Shown: positions 53,481-63,546 of the stretch, in pieces
Numbering within the stretch: position 1 is the stretch's first letter
Layout of the letters: each line of letters begins with the position of its first letter
NCBI RefSeq assembly: GCF_018613195.1
Contig: NZ_JAGGQQ010000024.1
Location: 1-64,000, forward strand
DNA length: 64,000 nt
Source of the DNA: Bacillus sp. ISL-45
GTDB lineage: Bacteria > Bacillota > Bacilli > Bacillales > Cytobacillaceae
Reading direction: 5' to 3'
The notes under the pieces: model-generated
Told to the model about the DNA's origin: nothing
Database searches by the model: none
Seen by the model: only the letters and a program-made list of their open reading frames with translations
Made by a program: the position numbers and the translations under genes

Positions 53481-55689
53481 GTATTTGTTTGTGACCTGGG
53501 TGCTTCTCATCGCATACGGGCTTAGCGGTTTGTTTTCAGCGCTGGGAAATGGGAGTCAGTTCATGCAGGGCGATTACTTTGAATCTGAAGAATATGCCAA
53601 TCAAATGAACCATTTTGTCACTCTGCTGCATGTCTATGAGCTGAATAAGATGACAAAAGAAGAAATGAAAAAGGAAATAACCGTATCCCAAGAAGAAATC
53701 GAGGAACACCGGATGCGGTACGGGAATCTAGGGGAACAGATTTCCAGCATTGGCATGCAATATGAAGGTCAAATTCAAGAGGCGATCGATTCTGGCAATA
53801 AAGCCGTCGAAGAAGCGCTGAAGAAGGAAAGAGATGCCAAAGTTGCGGATATAACGGAGAATTTCAATAGTGATGAATATGTAAGGGCTAAAGTGGTCAA
53901 GGAAAAGGAGAAAAGCATCGACGAGTTTTTCCTCAAACTGGAGGAATACCGCCATGAATTCCTAAACCTTGAACAAGCCTACAAATATTATATAAAAGAC
54001 AGGAATACTGACACGGTCTTCACGAATCTTAACCTCGGTAAAAATGAATCCGTTTCAGACATTATGAATAGTAAAGAGATGTATTTTGTCCAGGATTACA
54101 CGGCGTTGCAAAACCTGATTGCCTACACAGGACATATCGAAAACTTCATGCCTTATAATGACGTGGCCGAGGATATACTGCGTCAGCAAAACCGTGATTT
54201 TACGGGGCAAATTGGATTATCGAAACAAGCCCCTGATAAACACTTTGCCATCAGCAATTATAAAGAATACCAGAAACGACAGATGCTTTTTATCGGGTAT
54301 CTGATCTCCAGTATCGGAGCGTTAATCATCAGCTATTTCCTGGCAAAAAGGAGACCGGCTACAGTGTTTGGCTCATTTGACCACCTGAAGCCGTTTTATG
54401 GGAGGATCCCGCTGGATGTAAGAGCTGTGATCCTTTTATTAACCGTTCTTTTCTTATTGCTGTCGATGACGCTGATCAGTGAACAATTTGTCTATTATCA
54501 TTCTGATATTTTCTCATCACTTATCGAGCTGATCATCAGTTTAATAGCTGCCGCTTCATTGCTGGCATTCGGATGGGTCCAGCTGAAATTCCTTTTGGAC
54601 TATCGGAAAGATTGGCTGCAGTTGAAGGAAGATGCCAGGCATAGCCTTTTGGTTAAAAGTTATCATGCAGTACTCGATGCGTTCATTGTCAAGAGCATTG
54701 GGTTCCAGCTGCTTTTAATCCTCGGAATCGTATTTGTAATGGGCATGCTGTTTGTTGCCGTCCTTGCAGCAGGCGGAGGAGAAATAATTCTTATTGCTTT
54801 CGCTTTCGGGATAATAAGTCTTCCGATTTTTATCATAATCATGAGGAAAGCTGGCTACCTGAATAAAGTATTGAAGCATACTGAAGAACTTGCGGCAGGC
54901 CATCTAGGTGCGGATATACCTGTGAAAGGAAAATCAGCGATCGCGAAGCATGCGGCTAATATCAATGACCTTAGGAACACGGTAAATGTCTCCCACAAGG
55001 AACAGGCCAAAAGCGAGCGCCTGAAGACGGAATTGATCACGAATGTCAGCCATGACCTCAGGACTCCGCTAACCTCGATCATTACCTATACTGAGCTATT
55101 GAAAACACCTGACCTGGCTCAGGAGGACCGGGACTCCTACATTGAAATCCTCGACCGGAAATCCAAGCGTCTGAAGGTGTTGATCGATGACCTGTTCGAG
55201 GCAACGAAAATGGCGAGCGGCAACATCGAACTGCACAAGGAGAAAGTCGATCTCAACCAGCTGCTGCAACAGGCATTGGCAGAGCATAACGAGGCACTGA
55301 ACCAGTCGACGCTGCAGTTGCGGATATCACAGCCTGAGCATCCTGTTTATGCCTTTGTTGACGGGCAAAAGCTCTGGAGGGTTTTCGATAATCTCATCGG
55401 AAATATCCTGAAATATGCACTTGAGAATACAAGGGTATACATTTCTGTAAAAGAGGAGCAGAACCAGGTTGTGCTTTCTTTTAAAAACATCACGAAATAC
55501 GAGTTGGGCGAAGATCTGAATGAGCTGTTCGAGCGCTTCAAACGCGGCGACCAGTCGCGCCACACGGAAGGGTCGGGACTTGGCCTCGCAATCGCCAAAT
55601 CAATCGTCGATCTCCACGATGGTTCGCTTGACATCGAAGTCGACGGTGACCTGTTCAAGGTGACAGTTATCCTCGAAAAACTAAATTAA
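53458..55689 (+). CDS. Sensor histidine kinase paired with the VanR-like regulator
   Basis: The 743-residue membrane kinase has a first membrane segment at about 10-28 and a long external region (about 30-275) rich in Glu and Lys with coiled-coil character. Several further membrane segments follow (about 280-460). A linker, a HisKA domain with NVSHDLRTPLTSIITY and an ATPase domain with GSGLGLAIAKSI follow. The start is a TTG inside the end of the regulator gene, behind GTGGGGGA, so the two are translationally coupled. The stimulus is unknown. Confidence 0.88.
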   Translation: MDIKSKSKYLFVTWVLLIAYGLSGLFSALGNGSQFMQGDYFESEEYANQMNHFVTLLHVYELNKMTKEEMKKEITVSQEEIEEHRMRYGNLGEQISSIGMQYEGQIQEAIDSGNKAVEEALKKERDAKVADITENFNSDEYVRAKVVKEKEKSIDEFFLKLEEYRHEFLNLEQAYKYYIKDRNTDTVFTNLNLGKNESVSDIMNSKEMYFVQDYTALQNLIAYTGHIENFMPYNDVAEDILRQQNRDFTGQIGLSKQAPDKHFAISNYKEYQKRQMLFIGYLISSIGALIISYFLAKRRPATVFGSFDHLKPFYGRIPLDVRAVILLLTVLFLLLSMTLISEQFVYYHSDIFSSLIELIISLIAAASLLAFGWVQLKFLLDYRKDWLQLKEDARHSLLVKSYHAVLDAFIVKSIGFQLLLILGIVFVMGMLFVAVLAAGGGEIILIAFAFGIISLPIFIIIMRKAGYLNKVLKHTEELAAGHLGADIPVKGKSAIAKHAANINDLRNTVNVSHKEQAKSERLKTELITNVSHDLRTPLTSIITYTELLKTPDLAQEDRDSYIEILDRKSKRLKVLIDDLFEATKMASGNIELHKEKVDLNQLLQQALAEHNEALNQSTLQLRISQPEHPVYAFVDGQKLWRVFDNLIGNILKYALENTRVYISVKEEQNQVVLSFKNITKYELGEDLNELFERFKRGDQSRHTEGSGLGLAIAKSIVDLHDGSLDIEVDGDLFKVTVILEKLN

Positions 55690-55696
55690 CCAGAAT

Positions 55697-55735
55697 TCCC
55701 CCCCTTTGCTTTTGCAGAGGGGGTTTCTACTTTTT
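55697..55735. terminator. Terminator between the kinase and a convergent gene
   Basis: CCCCCCTTTGC pairs with GCAGAGGGGG, followed on the plus strand by T-rich sequence. Confidence 0.7.
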
Positions 55736-56560
55736 TGAGCGAATTTTTAAATATAAAAACCTTGAAATAAAGACCATGATTGCATGGAAAGCAAGATTCC
55801 AGAGCTTGTTCAAATGCAGTTTCAACAGGCCGGTCCGTTCGAGAATTATATCAGCGAGAAACGAGCCCAGGAACATGGTGAGCCGTGGTATCAATCCAGG
55901 TTTTGAAGCATTTTTAACAAGGAAGATGGAACGGATCAAACTATAAAGCGGCGCAAGGATAAAATGCTCACGCCAGGAGTGGTGGAGCCCACGGCCGAAC
56001 CTGACCTTCCTGTTGACCGCAGATATATATAGCAATGTAACCCCGAACACTTCAGTCGACAAGTATTGGGCAGTGACCAGCGCCCATTCTTTTTTCGAAT
56101 TAAGCACTTTGTAAAACCAATCGCTGATGTAAAAATAAATATTTATGAAAAAAAGAGTGTAACTAGGCTTCCACCAATATGCTTTATAAATTTTCAAACG
56201 CATGAAATAGTGTTCGATTCCATAATAAATCAGCGTGGTGCCTAGCTTCCAGTACCGGTTCTTGTCATACAGAGTCAAGAGGGTAGCGGTAATGGGAACA
56301 TATAATGCCTGGGAGAAGATTGCGCCAAGAATTTGATCATGGGCCCGTTTTTTGAGGATGTACGGTTTATAAGAATACCCTTTGAACCAATTAAGGACAG
56401 GGTATTCAAATAAATAGGCCATTCCTATATTTGAAAGCAAGAGGATCCAAATATTCTTTTGGCGGCTTCGTTTGGCGAATATGAAAAAAAGCGGAACATG
56501 TATCGCTGCCAGCAGCAGAAAGGGAAATGAATTCTTTTTGACGAGCTTTCTTCTTTTCAA
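55727..56560 (-). CDS. Membrane protein of unknown function
   Basis: The family is not recognised. The 277-residue protein is basic and aromatic-rich, with about six hydrophobic segments. Motif-like stretches are EYPVLNWFKGYSY and IEHYFMRLKIYKAYWWKP, an E-x-F/L-x-L-x-IY-x-x-x-W pattern seen in several uncharacterised Bacillus membrane proteins. It stands alone. Confidence 0.6.
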   Translation of the reverse strand: MKRRKLVKKNSFPFLLLAAIHVPLFFIFAKRSRQKNIWILLLSNIGMAYLFEYPVLNWFKGYSYKPYILKKRAHDQILGAIFSQALYVPITATLLTLYDKNRYWKLGTTLIYYGIEHYFMRLKIYKAYWWKPSYTLFFINIYFYISDWFYKVLNSKKEWALVTAQYLSTEVFGVTLLYISAVNRKVRFGRGLHHSWREHFILAPLYSLIRSIFLVKNASKPGLIPRLTMFLGSFLADIILERTGLLKLHLNKLWNLAFHAIMVFISRFLYLKIRSKK

Positions 56561-56759
56561 AAACCGGACACCACCTTTTTAGCGGATATAGTTATAATGT
56601 CCGCTTATTGACTGAAATTATTTATGGAGCTGCTGTCACTTTTCATCATGACTGCTGTAAAGACACGTGGTAATATAGAGAAAGCAACAAAAACATTATG
56701 TTAAAACTAACAATTTTAGGGAAACTATTTGTATCGCTGCAATGATGTAGGAGGTTTAT

Positions 56760-57965
56760 ATGAAAAAAACTGAGGAAATTTCGGAAAAGAAGCTGCTCGG
56801 AATTGCAGGGCTGGGCTGGATGTTCGATGCGATGGATGTGGGGATCTTGTCCTTTATCATCGCTGCATTGCAGGTGGACTGGAATTTGACGGGCAAGGAA
56901 ATGGGCTGGATCGGCAGCGTGAATTCAATCGGAATGGCTGTCGGGGCATTTGTCTTTGGTTTGCTAGCTGACCGGATTGGCCGAAAAAAAGTCTTTATTA
57001 TTACGTTATTGCTTTTCTCAATCGGAAGCGGGATTTCCGCCATGGCAACCACTTTGTCTTTCTTTTTATTGCTAAGATTTTTTATCGGAATGGGGCTCGG
57101 CGGCGAATTGCCGGTTGCATCCACTCTTGTTGCTGAGAGTGTGCCTGCTGAGAAACGGGGGCGTGTCGTTGTCCTGCTCGAAAGCTTCTGGGCTGCAGGC
57201 TGGCTTGTCGCGGCGTTGATTTCATACTTTATCATCCCGAAATTTGGCTGGCAAATGGCGTTGATCCTTAGTGCCCTTCCAGCATTTTACGCTCTCTACC
57301 TTCGTATCAATCTTCCTGATTCACCTAGGTACCTGGCTGTCGCTAAGAAAGAGCGGCTGACAATGAAGGAGAGCATCGCGGAGGTATGGTCAAGAGAACA
57401 CTTCAAGAAAACAGCCATGCTCTGGATTCTTTGGTTCAGTGTCGTATTTTCCTATTACGGAATGTTCCTCTGGCTGCCAAGCGTAATGGTCATGAAGGGC
57501 TTCACTTTAATCAAGAGCTTCCAGTATGTACTGATCATGACCCTTGCCCAGCTTCCGGGGTATTTTACTGCCGCCTGGCTGATTGAAAGAGCCGGCAGGA
57601 AGTTTGTATTGGTTGTCTATTTGATCGGAACAGCACTTAGTGCCTATTTCTTTGGCACGGCAGATTCACTGGCATTGCTTATTACAGCCGGCATCCTGCT
57701 ATCATTTTTCAACCTGGGTGCCTGGGGTGCGTTATACGCCTATACGCCGGAACAATACCCAACCACAATACGCGGCTCGGGTGCAGGTATGGCTGCATCC
57801 TTTGGCCGCATCGGCGGGATTATCGGGCCGCTGATGGTCCCATATTTATCAGCACAGAATCTCACCATCACCGCCATATTCACGATTTTCTGCATAGCCA
57901 TTCTCATTGGTGCCGCCGCAGTATTCTTTTGGGGTACGGAAACGAAGCAGAAGGAGCTTGCGTAA
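56760..57965 (+). CDS. niaP: MFS transporter, probable niacin permease
   Basis: The 401-residue protein has twelve membrane segments and the sugar-porter motifs GLLADRIGRKKVF and GMGLGGELPVASTL. The N-terminus with LGIAGLGWMFDAMDVGILSF closely resembles YceI (NiaP) of B. subtilis, a nicotinate importer; other substrates of the family include aromatic acids. GTAGGAGG precedes the ATG. It is monocistronic, with a strong terminator. Confidence 0.78.
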   Translation: MKKTEEISEKKLLGIAGLGWMFDAMDVGILSFIIAALQVDWNLTGKEMGWIGSVNSIGMAVGAFVFGLLADRIGRKKVFIITLLLFSIGSGISAMATTLSFFLLLRFFIGMGLGGELPVASTLVAESVPAEKRGRVVVLLESFWAAGWLVAALISYFIIPKFGWQMALILSALPAFYALYLRINLPDSPRYLAVAKKERLTMKESIAEVWSREHFKKTAMLWILWFSVVFSYYGMFLWLPSVMVMKGFTLIKSFQYVLIMTLAQLPGYFTAAWLIERAGRKFVLVVYLIGTALSAYFFGTADSLALLITAGILLSFFNLGAWGALYAYTPEQYPTTIRGSGAGMAASFGRIGGIIGPLMVPYLSAQNLTITAIFTIFCIAILIGAAAVFFWGTETKQKELA

Positions 57966-57974
57966 TAAAATAAA

Positions 57975-58012
57975 AAATCGTCCGCCAGAACATTTGGCGG
58001 ACGATTTTTTAT
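57975..58012 (+). terminator. Terminator of niaP
   Basis: AAATCGTCCGCCA pairs with TGGCGGACGATTT and is followed by T residues. Confidence 0.9.
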
Positions 58013-58181
58013 TTTCGTAAAGCCTAAAATAACCCATGCACATAGAATTGGTAATTAAGTCCCGTTTGGTGAGTAACAAGGAAAAAGTGTTTCTAAATAT
58101 AGTTATATATTCTCTTATTTCTGGAAAATTTAGCATGTTAAGATTTTTATAGTTATTTCGTAGGACGAAAGGAGAAAGAAA

Positions 58182-60289
58182 ATGAAATCGAAAATACTAT
58201 CAATCTTAACAACAGGAGCTTTGGCTCTTTCACTGGTTGCACCAGCAGTGTCTGTACCGGAGGCAGATGCCGCAACAACAGCCAAATGGGATATTGAAAG
58301 ATATGGTGACAGAGTTGATATAGACAGCCGTTTGGACCAGCTTTCCAGGGATGAGGAATTCTTAAAGAAGGCGGAGCAATCTATCAAGGAACAGGCAGAA
58401 GGCATTCAGTTTGATGAAAATGTTGGATCAGAAAGCGGTGCTGCTGACAGCACTTTTACCTTTGATGGCGTACGAAAAAGTTTTTGGACAGAAACCTTTC
58501 TTTCAAAGATTTTACTTTACGCAGAGTCGGAGAAAATGTTGAGATTTGGGTAGCAAACGACCTTGCATTCCCTGAAGGCGACCCGCGCCCTGCGCACGTC
58601 GTGACCCAGGAACAGGTGGACAAGCTGCGCGATGAATTTGACAGCAATATTTATCCAAAGGCAACGGAATTTTTTGGTACACCTGATGTCCATGACGGCT
58701 CTCAGTCTCCGTTGATTGAATGGGGCTATTTCCCTGAGGGATACTATGAAACTAGCGATAAAGTCGTCATGCTGGTTGATAATGTTCAGGATGATAACTT
58801 CCACGATCCTAGCTATCCGTTCTTTGTAGCTGGTTTCTTCTGGCAGACGCTGGAAAATTATATGGACCGCAATATCATTACAATTGATACAAACAGCTGG
58901 GAAACACGTCTGGAAAGCACGTTCTTTGGAACAACGATCCATGAACTGCAGCACTTGATCCATGCTGATAATGACTCTGCTGAAGAAACATGGATCAATG
59001 AAGGAATGTCTACATTCTCTGAATATCTTGGAGGATACGGACATGATGATCGCTCAATCAACTTCTATCTTGATCACCCGGAGAATTCACTAGTGAATTG
59101 GGATGACCACCGTACAGCAACAACTGGTCCAGAAACGATTGCCGATTATGGACAGGTCTATCTGTTCACACTTTATATGAATGACAAATATGGCAAAGAG
59201 TTCATCCGTGATCTTGCTACAAGCGATGTTACCGGCATTGACGGCGTGAACAAGACGCTTGCGAAGCATGGTTATACAGAAGACTTCACACAGGTATACC
59301 AGAATTTCATCACAGCACTCGCACTAGACAGCAGCCAGCCTGGCGATGGCGTGTATAACTTTGACAGCATCGACCTTCGTGACCTTGCAGTGGACAACGA
59401 TGGCACTAAGCGCGGCTATACTGTTGATTATGAAGGAGCGCTAGAGTTTGAAAAAGATGGCGTCCCAGCATGGGGCGGGGACTTCAAGGAGCTTGAATTC
59501 GAAGATAGAATCGACGGAATTTCCTTTGATGGTATCGACTTCCTGCCAACACTATGGAAAGCAGTAGCGGATCCAACAGATGAAACCAACCAGGTGCTAT
59601 GGGGCAATAAAGGTGATGAGGCAGACAATACATTGATTTTTGAAGCGGACCTTTCAAATGTCAATAGCGCTACTCTGAACTTCGATCATTATCTTGATAT
59701 CGAAGAGCATTGGGATTTTGGTGTTGTTCAGGTGTCAACTGACGGCGGACAGACATGGACAAGCCTTGCGAATGAAAATACTACATCCGATGTAGTGGAA
59801 GAGGGCTATCCAAAAATCAAGGAAAACGTACCAGGATTTACTGGTCACAGTGAAAGTTGGACAAATGAAACCTTCGATCTAAGTGAATATGCAGGACAAA
59901 AGGTTCTTCTATCATTCCGTTACCTAACTGACTGGGGCTATAATGACAAGGGCTGGTTCATTGACAACATTTCAATTCCTGAAATCGGCTTTAGCCAGGA
60001 TGGTTCATCAACTGAGGCGTTCACGTCCATGAACGAGATTTTAGGCAAGTACGTAGAGTACACAGTGACCTTCATCAATGAAAAACAGGCTGCTGGCAAA
60101 AAGCCGGTTTACAAGGTAGTGACTGTCGATCCGTTTAATGTAACTGAAGAGGATGCTCTTCAGCTAAGACAATTATTCATGGACGGCAAGAACTACATGA
60201 TTACAAGCTATGCGGCACCTGCTGATGATAAGAACCCGGTAGACTTCAGCTATGAAGTTCAATTACGGGAAAAAAACGGCAAGAAATAA
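58182..60289 (+). pseudogene. Secreted zinc metalloprotease with a frameshift
   Basis: The 5' part (58182-58553) encodes a signal peptide (core ILSILTTGALALSLVAPA) and a pro-like region. It ends in a stop after a frame change at the A run near 58472-58476. The 3' part is open from 58484 to 60289 in the -1 frame. Adding one A to that run restores one frame of about 702 residues, reading FDGVRKKFLDRNLSF across the joint. The protease domain has HELQHLIH and a downstream Glu in WINEGMSTF, a gluzincin pattern. The C-terminal part resembles the beta-sandwich domain of immune inhibitor A proteins (VQVSTDGGQTW). It may be a true mutation, a sequencing error in a homopolymer, or phase variation. Confidence 0.85.
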
Positions 60290-60292
60290 TCT

Positions 60293-60330
60293 GAAAAGCT
60301 GCGGCCATCCGATGGTCGCAGCTTTTTTCT
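60293..60330 (+). terminator. Terminator of the metalloprotease gene
   Basis: AAAGCTGCG pairs with CGCAGCTTT around a shorter inner stem (CCATC / GATGG) and is followed by T residues. Confidence 0.85.
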
Positions 60331-60341
60331 GTTGCCAGAAA

Positions 60342-60710
60342 TCATGCCTTAACATACTTAAATACATTCACCAAGAACAGAATGCCTCCGAGAACGATGA
60401 CTAGTGATCCAACGATGGCAAAGACAGTGAAAATGACACCCCCTATCAACATGGATAATGTGATCCCGCCCTGCATGACGGGCACCCCGATGTTATGCAG
60501 CCAGAAATGCTTAGTGGCTAGTTTGCTGTTCCCCGCTTCAGGAAAAAAATGATAAACCGTTCCGAATAGGGCCATAGAAACCCATCCAAGCAGATTTAAG
60601 TGGGCATGTACCGAAGTCAGTGTGAAATCATGCGCGATCCCCATAATGATTCCTAAAATGATAGCAATGACGAAATAGACCGCAGAGACCTTGAAAAATC
60701 GTATGCTAAT
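60342..60710 (-). CDS. Haem-copper-oxidase subunit I-like membrane protein, ATT start
   Basis: This small four-helix protein resembles the first part of cbb3-type oxidase subunit I-like proteins of bacilli. Conserved histidines occur in TSVHAHLNLLGW, TVYHFFPEA and KHFWLHNIG. From the first ATG (60644) only 100 residues are made and the first helix is lost. In the same frame upstream, SIRFFKVSAVYFVIAIILG restores the helix, preceded by ATT at 60708-60710 with AAGGAGG eight bases before it and no ATG, GTG or TTG before an upstream stop. An ATT start is therefore likely. The product is 122 residues; its role is unknown. Confidence 0.7.
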   Translation of the reverse strand: MSIRFFKVSAVYFVIAIILGIIMGIAHDFTLTSVHAHLNLLGWVSMALFGTVYHFFPEAGNSKLATKHFWLHNIGVPVMQGGITLSMLIGGVIFTVFAIVGSLVIVLGGILFLVNVFKYVKA

Positions 60711-60894
60711 AACAGTTTCCTCCTTCCTTATTTAGTTCTTTTAGATTATATTTATTTTCTGAAAATTTATAACATATGTACTAACTAAGTAGGTGAAAAA
60801 GTTTTTTAGCGGATTATAATAGTAAAATAATAATAAGTTCAGCATGACACAAAATTATCACCGTTGCTTTTATCATTTTTACGGAAATTCATGA

Positions 60895-60916
60895 TATAAT
60901 AGTGCAAACGTTTGTA
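60895..60916 (+). promoter_or_regulatory. -10 element and LacI-type operator of the phosphorylase gene
   Basis: TATAAT at 60895-60900 is followed at once by TGCAAACGTTTGTA at 60903-60916, whose core CAAACGTTTG is a perfect palindrome. This is the form of LacI/GalR-family operators, including maltose repressors; a CcpA site is less likely. Confidence 0.6.
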
Positions 60917-60941
60917 CAACTTCTAAAAGGAGATAAAAGCT

Positions 60942-63233
60942 ATGAAAAGATTATTTGGCATTGATAGCTGGAAGATCGTCGAAACGGACTTGCATAAAGA
61001 AGATTTCCGGCTTGCGGAAAGCATCATGAGCCTGGGAAATGGCCATATGGGCATGCGCGGAAACTATGAAGAAACATATACTGGAGACTTTCATCGAGGT
61101 TCATATATTGCTGGAGTCTGGTTTCCAGACAAAACGCGCGTAGGCTGGTGGAAAAATGGCTACCCGCACTATTTTGGCAAGGTCATTAACTCAACGAATT
61201 TCATCGGCATCAAAGTATTTGTCGATGGAGAGGAATTGGATCTGCACAATGCTGAAGTAAGCGATTACTACCGTGAGCTTGATATGCAGCACGGTGTCTT
61301 GACACGCCGTTTTACAGTCGTCCAGAACGGCAAGGAAACAGAAGTGGAATCCATCCGCTTTTTATCGGTTGCTGAAAAAGAACTGGCTGCGATCAAGTAT
61401 TCAGTCACTGCCAAGAACTATAATGGAAACGTTACCTTTGTTCCTTATCTTGATGGGGACGTGCGCAACGAGGACTCTAACTATGACGAGGACTTCTGGT
61501 ATGAAGTGAGCAGGGATGCATCAGAACATAACGGCAGCCTTGTGATGAGGACGAAAGACAATCCATTCGGAACTCCGACTTTCCAGGTGGCGACAACTAT
61601 GCAAACGGTTGTCGACGGGAATGCAGCCAAAGTCGAAGTCAACGAAAAAGAAGAATACGTTGAAAATGTCATCGAAGTGAAAGCTGAGCAGGGGCAAGCT
61701 GTTACCCTTTACAAGTATGTTGCTGTGACAACAGACCGTGACTACAAAGCTGGCGAGCTTGTTTCTAAAGGCCGCGAAGTGCTAGCGCGTTCCATTGTAA
61801 AAGGCTTTGATGAACTATTGGAAGAACACAGAAATGGCTGGCTGAGCCGCTGGGATATCGCTGATGTTGAGATTGCAGGCGATGATGAAGCACAGCAGGG
61901 CATCCGCTTCAACTTGTTCCAGCTATTCTCGACATACTATGGTGAAGACTCCCGTTTGAACATCGGACCTAAAGGTTTTACAGGTGAAAAGTACGGCGGT
62001 GCGACTTACTGGGATACAGAGGCTTACGCAATCCCGCTATACCTTTCTACGGCAGAGTCTGAGGTTTCCCGTAACCTGCTGATCTACCGCCACAACCAGC
62101 TTGATGGAGCCTACCATAACGCGAAGCAGCAGGGTCTCCACGGCGCGCTTTACCCAATGGTTACTTTTACAGGCGTCGAGTGCCACAATGAGTGGGAAAT
62201 CACATTTGAGGAAATCCACCGAAATGGTGCAATCGCCTACGCGATCTATAACTATGTGAATTACACTGGAGATAAAGATTACCTCCATGAATACGGAATT
62301 GACGTTCTCGCCGGCATCTCCCGTTTCTGGGCAGACCGCGTCCACTACAACAAGTCCAGTAACGTCTACATGATGCATGGTGTAACAGGGCCGAATGAAT
62401 ACGAAAACAATGTCAACAACAACTGGTACACAAACCGTATCGCTGTCTGGACATTGCGATACACGCTTGAAGTCATCGAGCTCCTTAAGCAGAATGGCCA
62501 TGAGGACCGCCTCGCAGGCCTGGAGTTCTCTGATGCCGAGCTTGCCAAATGGCAGGATATTATCGAGAAGATGTACTTCCCTTATGATGAAGAAAAAGGT
62601 GTCTTCGTCCAGCACGATACATTCCTTGATAAAGATCTGAAGACGGTCGATGAGCTTTCTGCAGAAGACCGCCCGATCAACCAGAACTGGTCATGGGATA
62701 AGATCCTGCGCAGCTGCTTCATCAAGCAGGCTGACGTATTACAGGGGCTATACTTCTTCAACCATGAATTCACGGAAGAAGAGAAGCGCCGCAACTTTGA
62801 ATTCTATGAGCCAATGACGGTCCATGAGTCATCGCTGTCACCAAGTATCCACGCAGTGCTTGCAGCAGAGCTTGGCATGGAAGAGAAGGCGTACGAAATG
62901 TATAACCGCACGGCGCGCCTTGACCTTGATAATTACAATAACGATACAGAAGATGGCCTGCACATCACAAGCATGACTGGTGCATGGCTTGCTATTGTTC
63001 AGGGCTTCGCAGGCATGCGCACAGCGGAAGGAACACTGTCATTCGCACCGTTCATTCCGAAAGCATGGAACCAGTACAGCTTCAACATCATCTACCGTGA
63101 CCACCATATCAAGGTAGAAGTGAACCAGGAAAACGTCGTCCTCACGCAGCAAGGTCCGGAACTTGCGATGAAGCTTTATAGTGAAGAGGTAACGATCCCT
63201 GCAGATGGCGAGCTTTCTGTAAAATTGAAATAA
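60942..63233 (+). CDS. malP: GH65 family maltose phosphorylase
   Basis: The 763-residue cytosolic enzyme of glycoside hydrolase family 65 probably splits maltose with phosphate into glucose and beta-glucose 1-phosphate. Family stretches are [15 protein letters not shown] near the N-terminus, [10 protein letters not shown] and [19 protein letters not shown], in which Glu486 is the expected general acid. The C-terminal domain has [15 protein letters not shown] with the phosphate-site HESSLS. Kojibiose or trehalose phosphorylase are alternatives within GH65, but the closeness to the Lactobacillus and Bacillus maltose enzymes and the pgmB gene downstream favour maltose. AAAAGGAG precedes the ATG. 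Confidence 0.9.
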   Translation: MKRLFGIDSWKIVETDLHKEDFRLAESIMSLGNGHMGMRGNYEETYTGDFHRGSYIAGVWFPDKTRVGWWKNGYPHYFGKVINSTNFIGIKVFVDGEELDLHNAEVSDYYRELDMQHGVLTRRFTVVQNGKETEVESIRFLSVAEKELAAIKYSVTAKNYNGNVTFVPYLDGDVRNEDSNYDEDFWYEVSRDASEHNGSLVMRTKDNPFGTPTFQVATTMQTVVDGNAAKVEVNEKEEYVENVIEVKAEQGQAVTLYKYVAVTTDRDYKAGELVSKGREVLARSIVKGFDELLEEHRNGWLSRWDIADVEIAGDDEAQQGIRFNLFQLFSTYYGEDSRLNIGPKGFTGEKYGGATYWDTEAYAIPLYLSTAESEVSRNLLIYRHNQLDGAYHNAKQQGLHGALYPMVTFTGVECHNEWEITFEEIHRNGAIAYAIYNYVNYTGDKDYLHEYGIDVLAGISRFWADRVHYNKSSNVYMMHGVTGPNEYENNVNNNWYTNRIAVWTLRYTLEVIELLKQNGHEDRLAGLEFSDAELAKWQDIIEKMYFPYDEEKGVFVQHDTFLDKDLKTVDELSAEDRPINQNWSWDKILRSCFIKQADVLQGLYFFNHEFTEEEKRRNFEFYEPMTVHESSLSPSIHAVLAAELGMEEKAYEMYNRTARLDLDNYNNDTEDGLHITSMTGAWLAIVQGFAGMRTAEGTLSFAPFIPKAWNQYSFNIIYRDHHIKVEVNQENVVLTQQGPELAMKLYSEEVTIPADGELSVKLK

Positions 63234-63303
63234 GATGCTGAGGAGATCTTTGGGGAAGCCTGAAGGTCTCTCTCTCAATAAAGAGGCAGCGCAGCACTAT
63301 ATG

Positions 63304-63486
63304 TCGGTTTTAATGGACATTTTAGAGTGTGAATGGAATCGAAATGTCCAAGAAGCAGGTTTTAATGGACATTTTGAAATGTGAATGGAATCGAAATGTC
63401 CAAGAAGCAGGTTTTAATGGACATTTTGAAATGTGAATGAAATCGAAATGTCCAAGAAGCAGTTTAATAGACATTTTGAAATGGGA
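63304..63486. repeat. Tandem array of 52-bp hairpin repeats between malP and pgmB
   Basis: The block GGTTTTAATGGACATTT starts at 63306, 63358 and 63410 (period 52), and a fourth, shortened unit starts near 63460. Each full unit has arms GGACATTT and AAATGTCC separated by 19 bases. The array lies in the 313-bp spacer between two genes that should be co-transcribed, so the mRNA would carry three successive hairpins. Confidence 0.93.
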
Positions 63487-63546
63487 AGGACTCACAACAA
63501 TGTCTATCGTGAAGTTAAAAGAAAGAATCGGGAAAGGAGTTTGATT

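Noticed and set aside
56655-56675. NiaR operator upstream of the niacin-permease-like gene
   Set aside because: AAGACACGTGGTAA only loosely resembles the NiaR site and is not a good palindrome; too weak to annotate.
58465-58490. Programmed -1 frameshift in the metalloprotease gene
   Set aside because: The zero-frame codons do not give a perfect X-XXY-YYZ heptamer, and no clear downstream pseudoknot was seen; a mutation or sequencing error is simpler.
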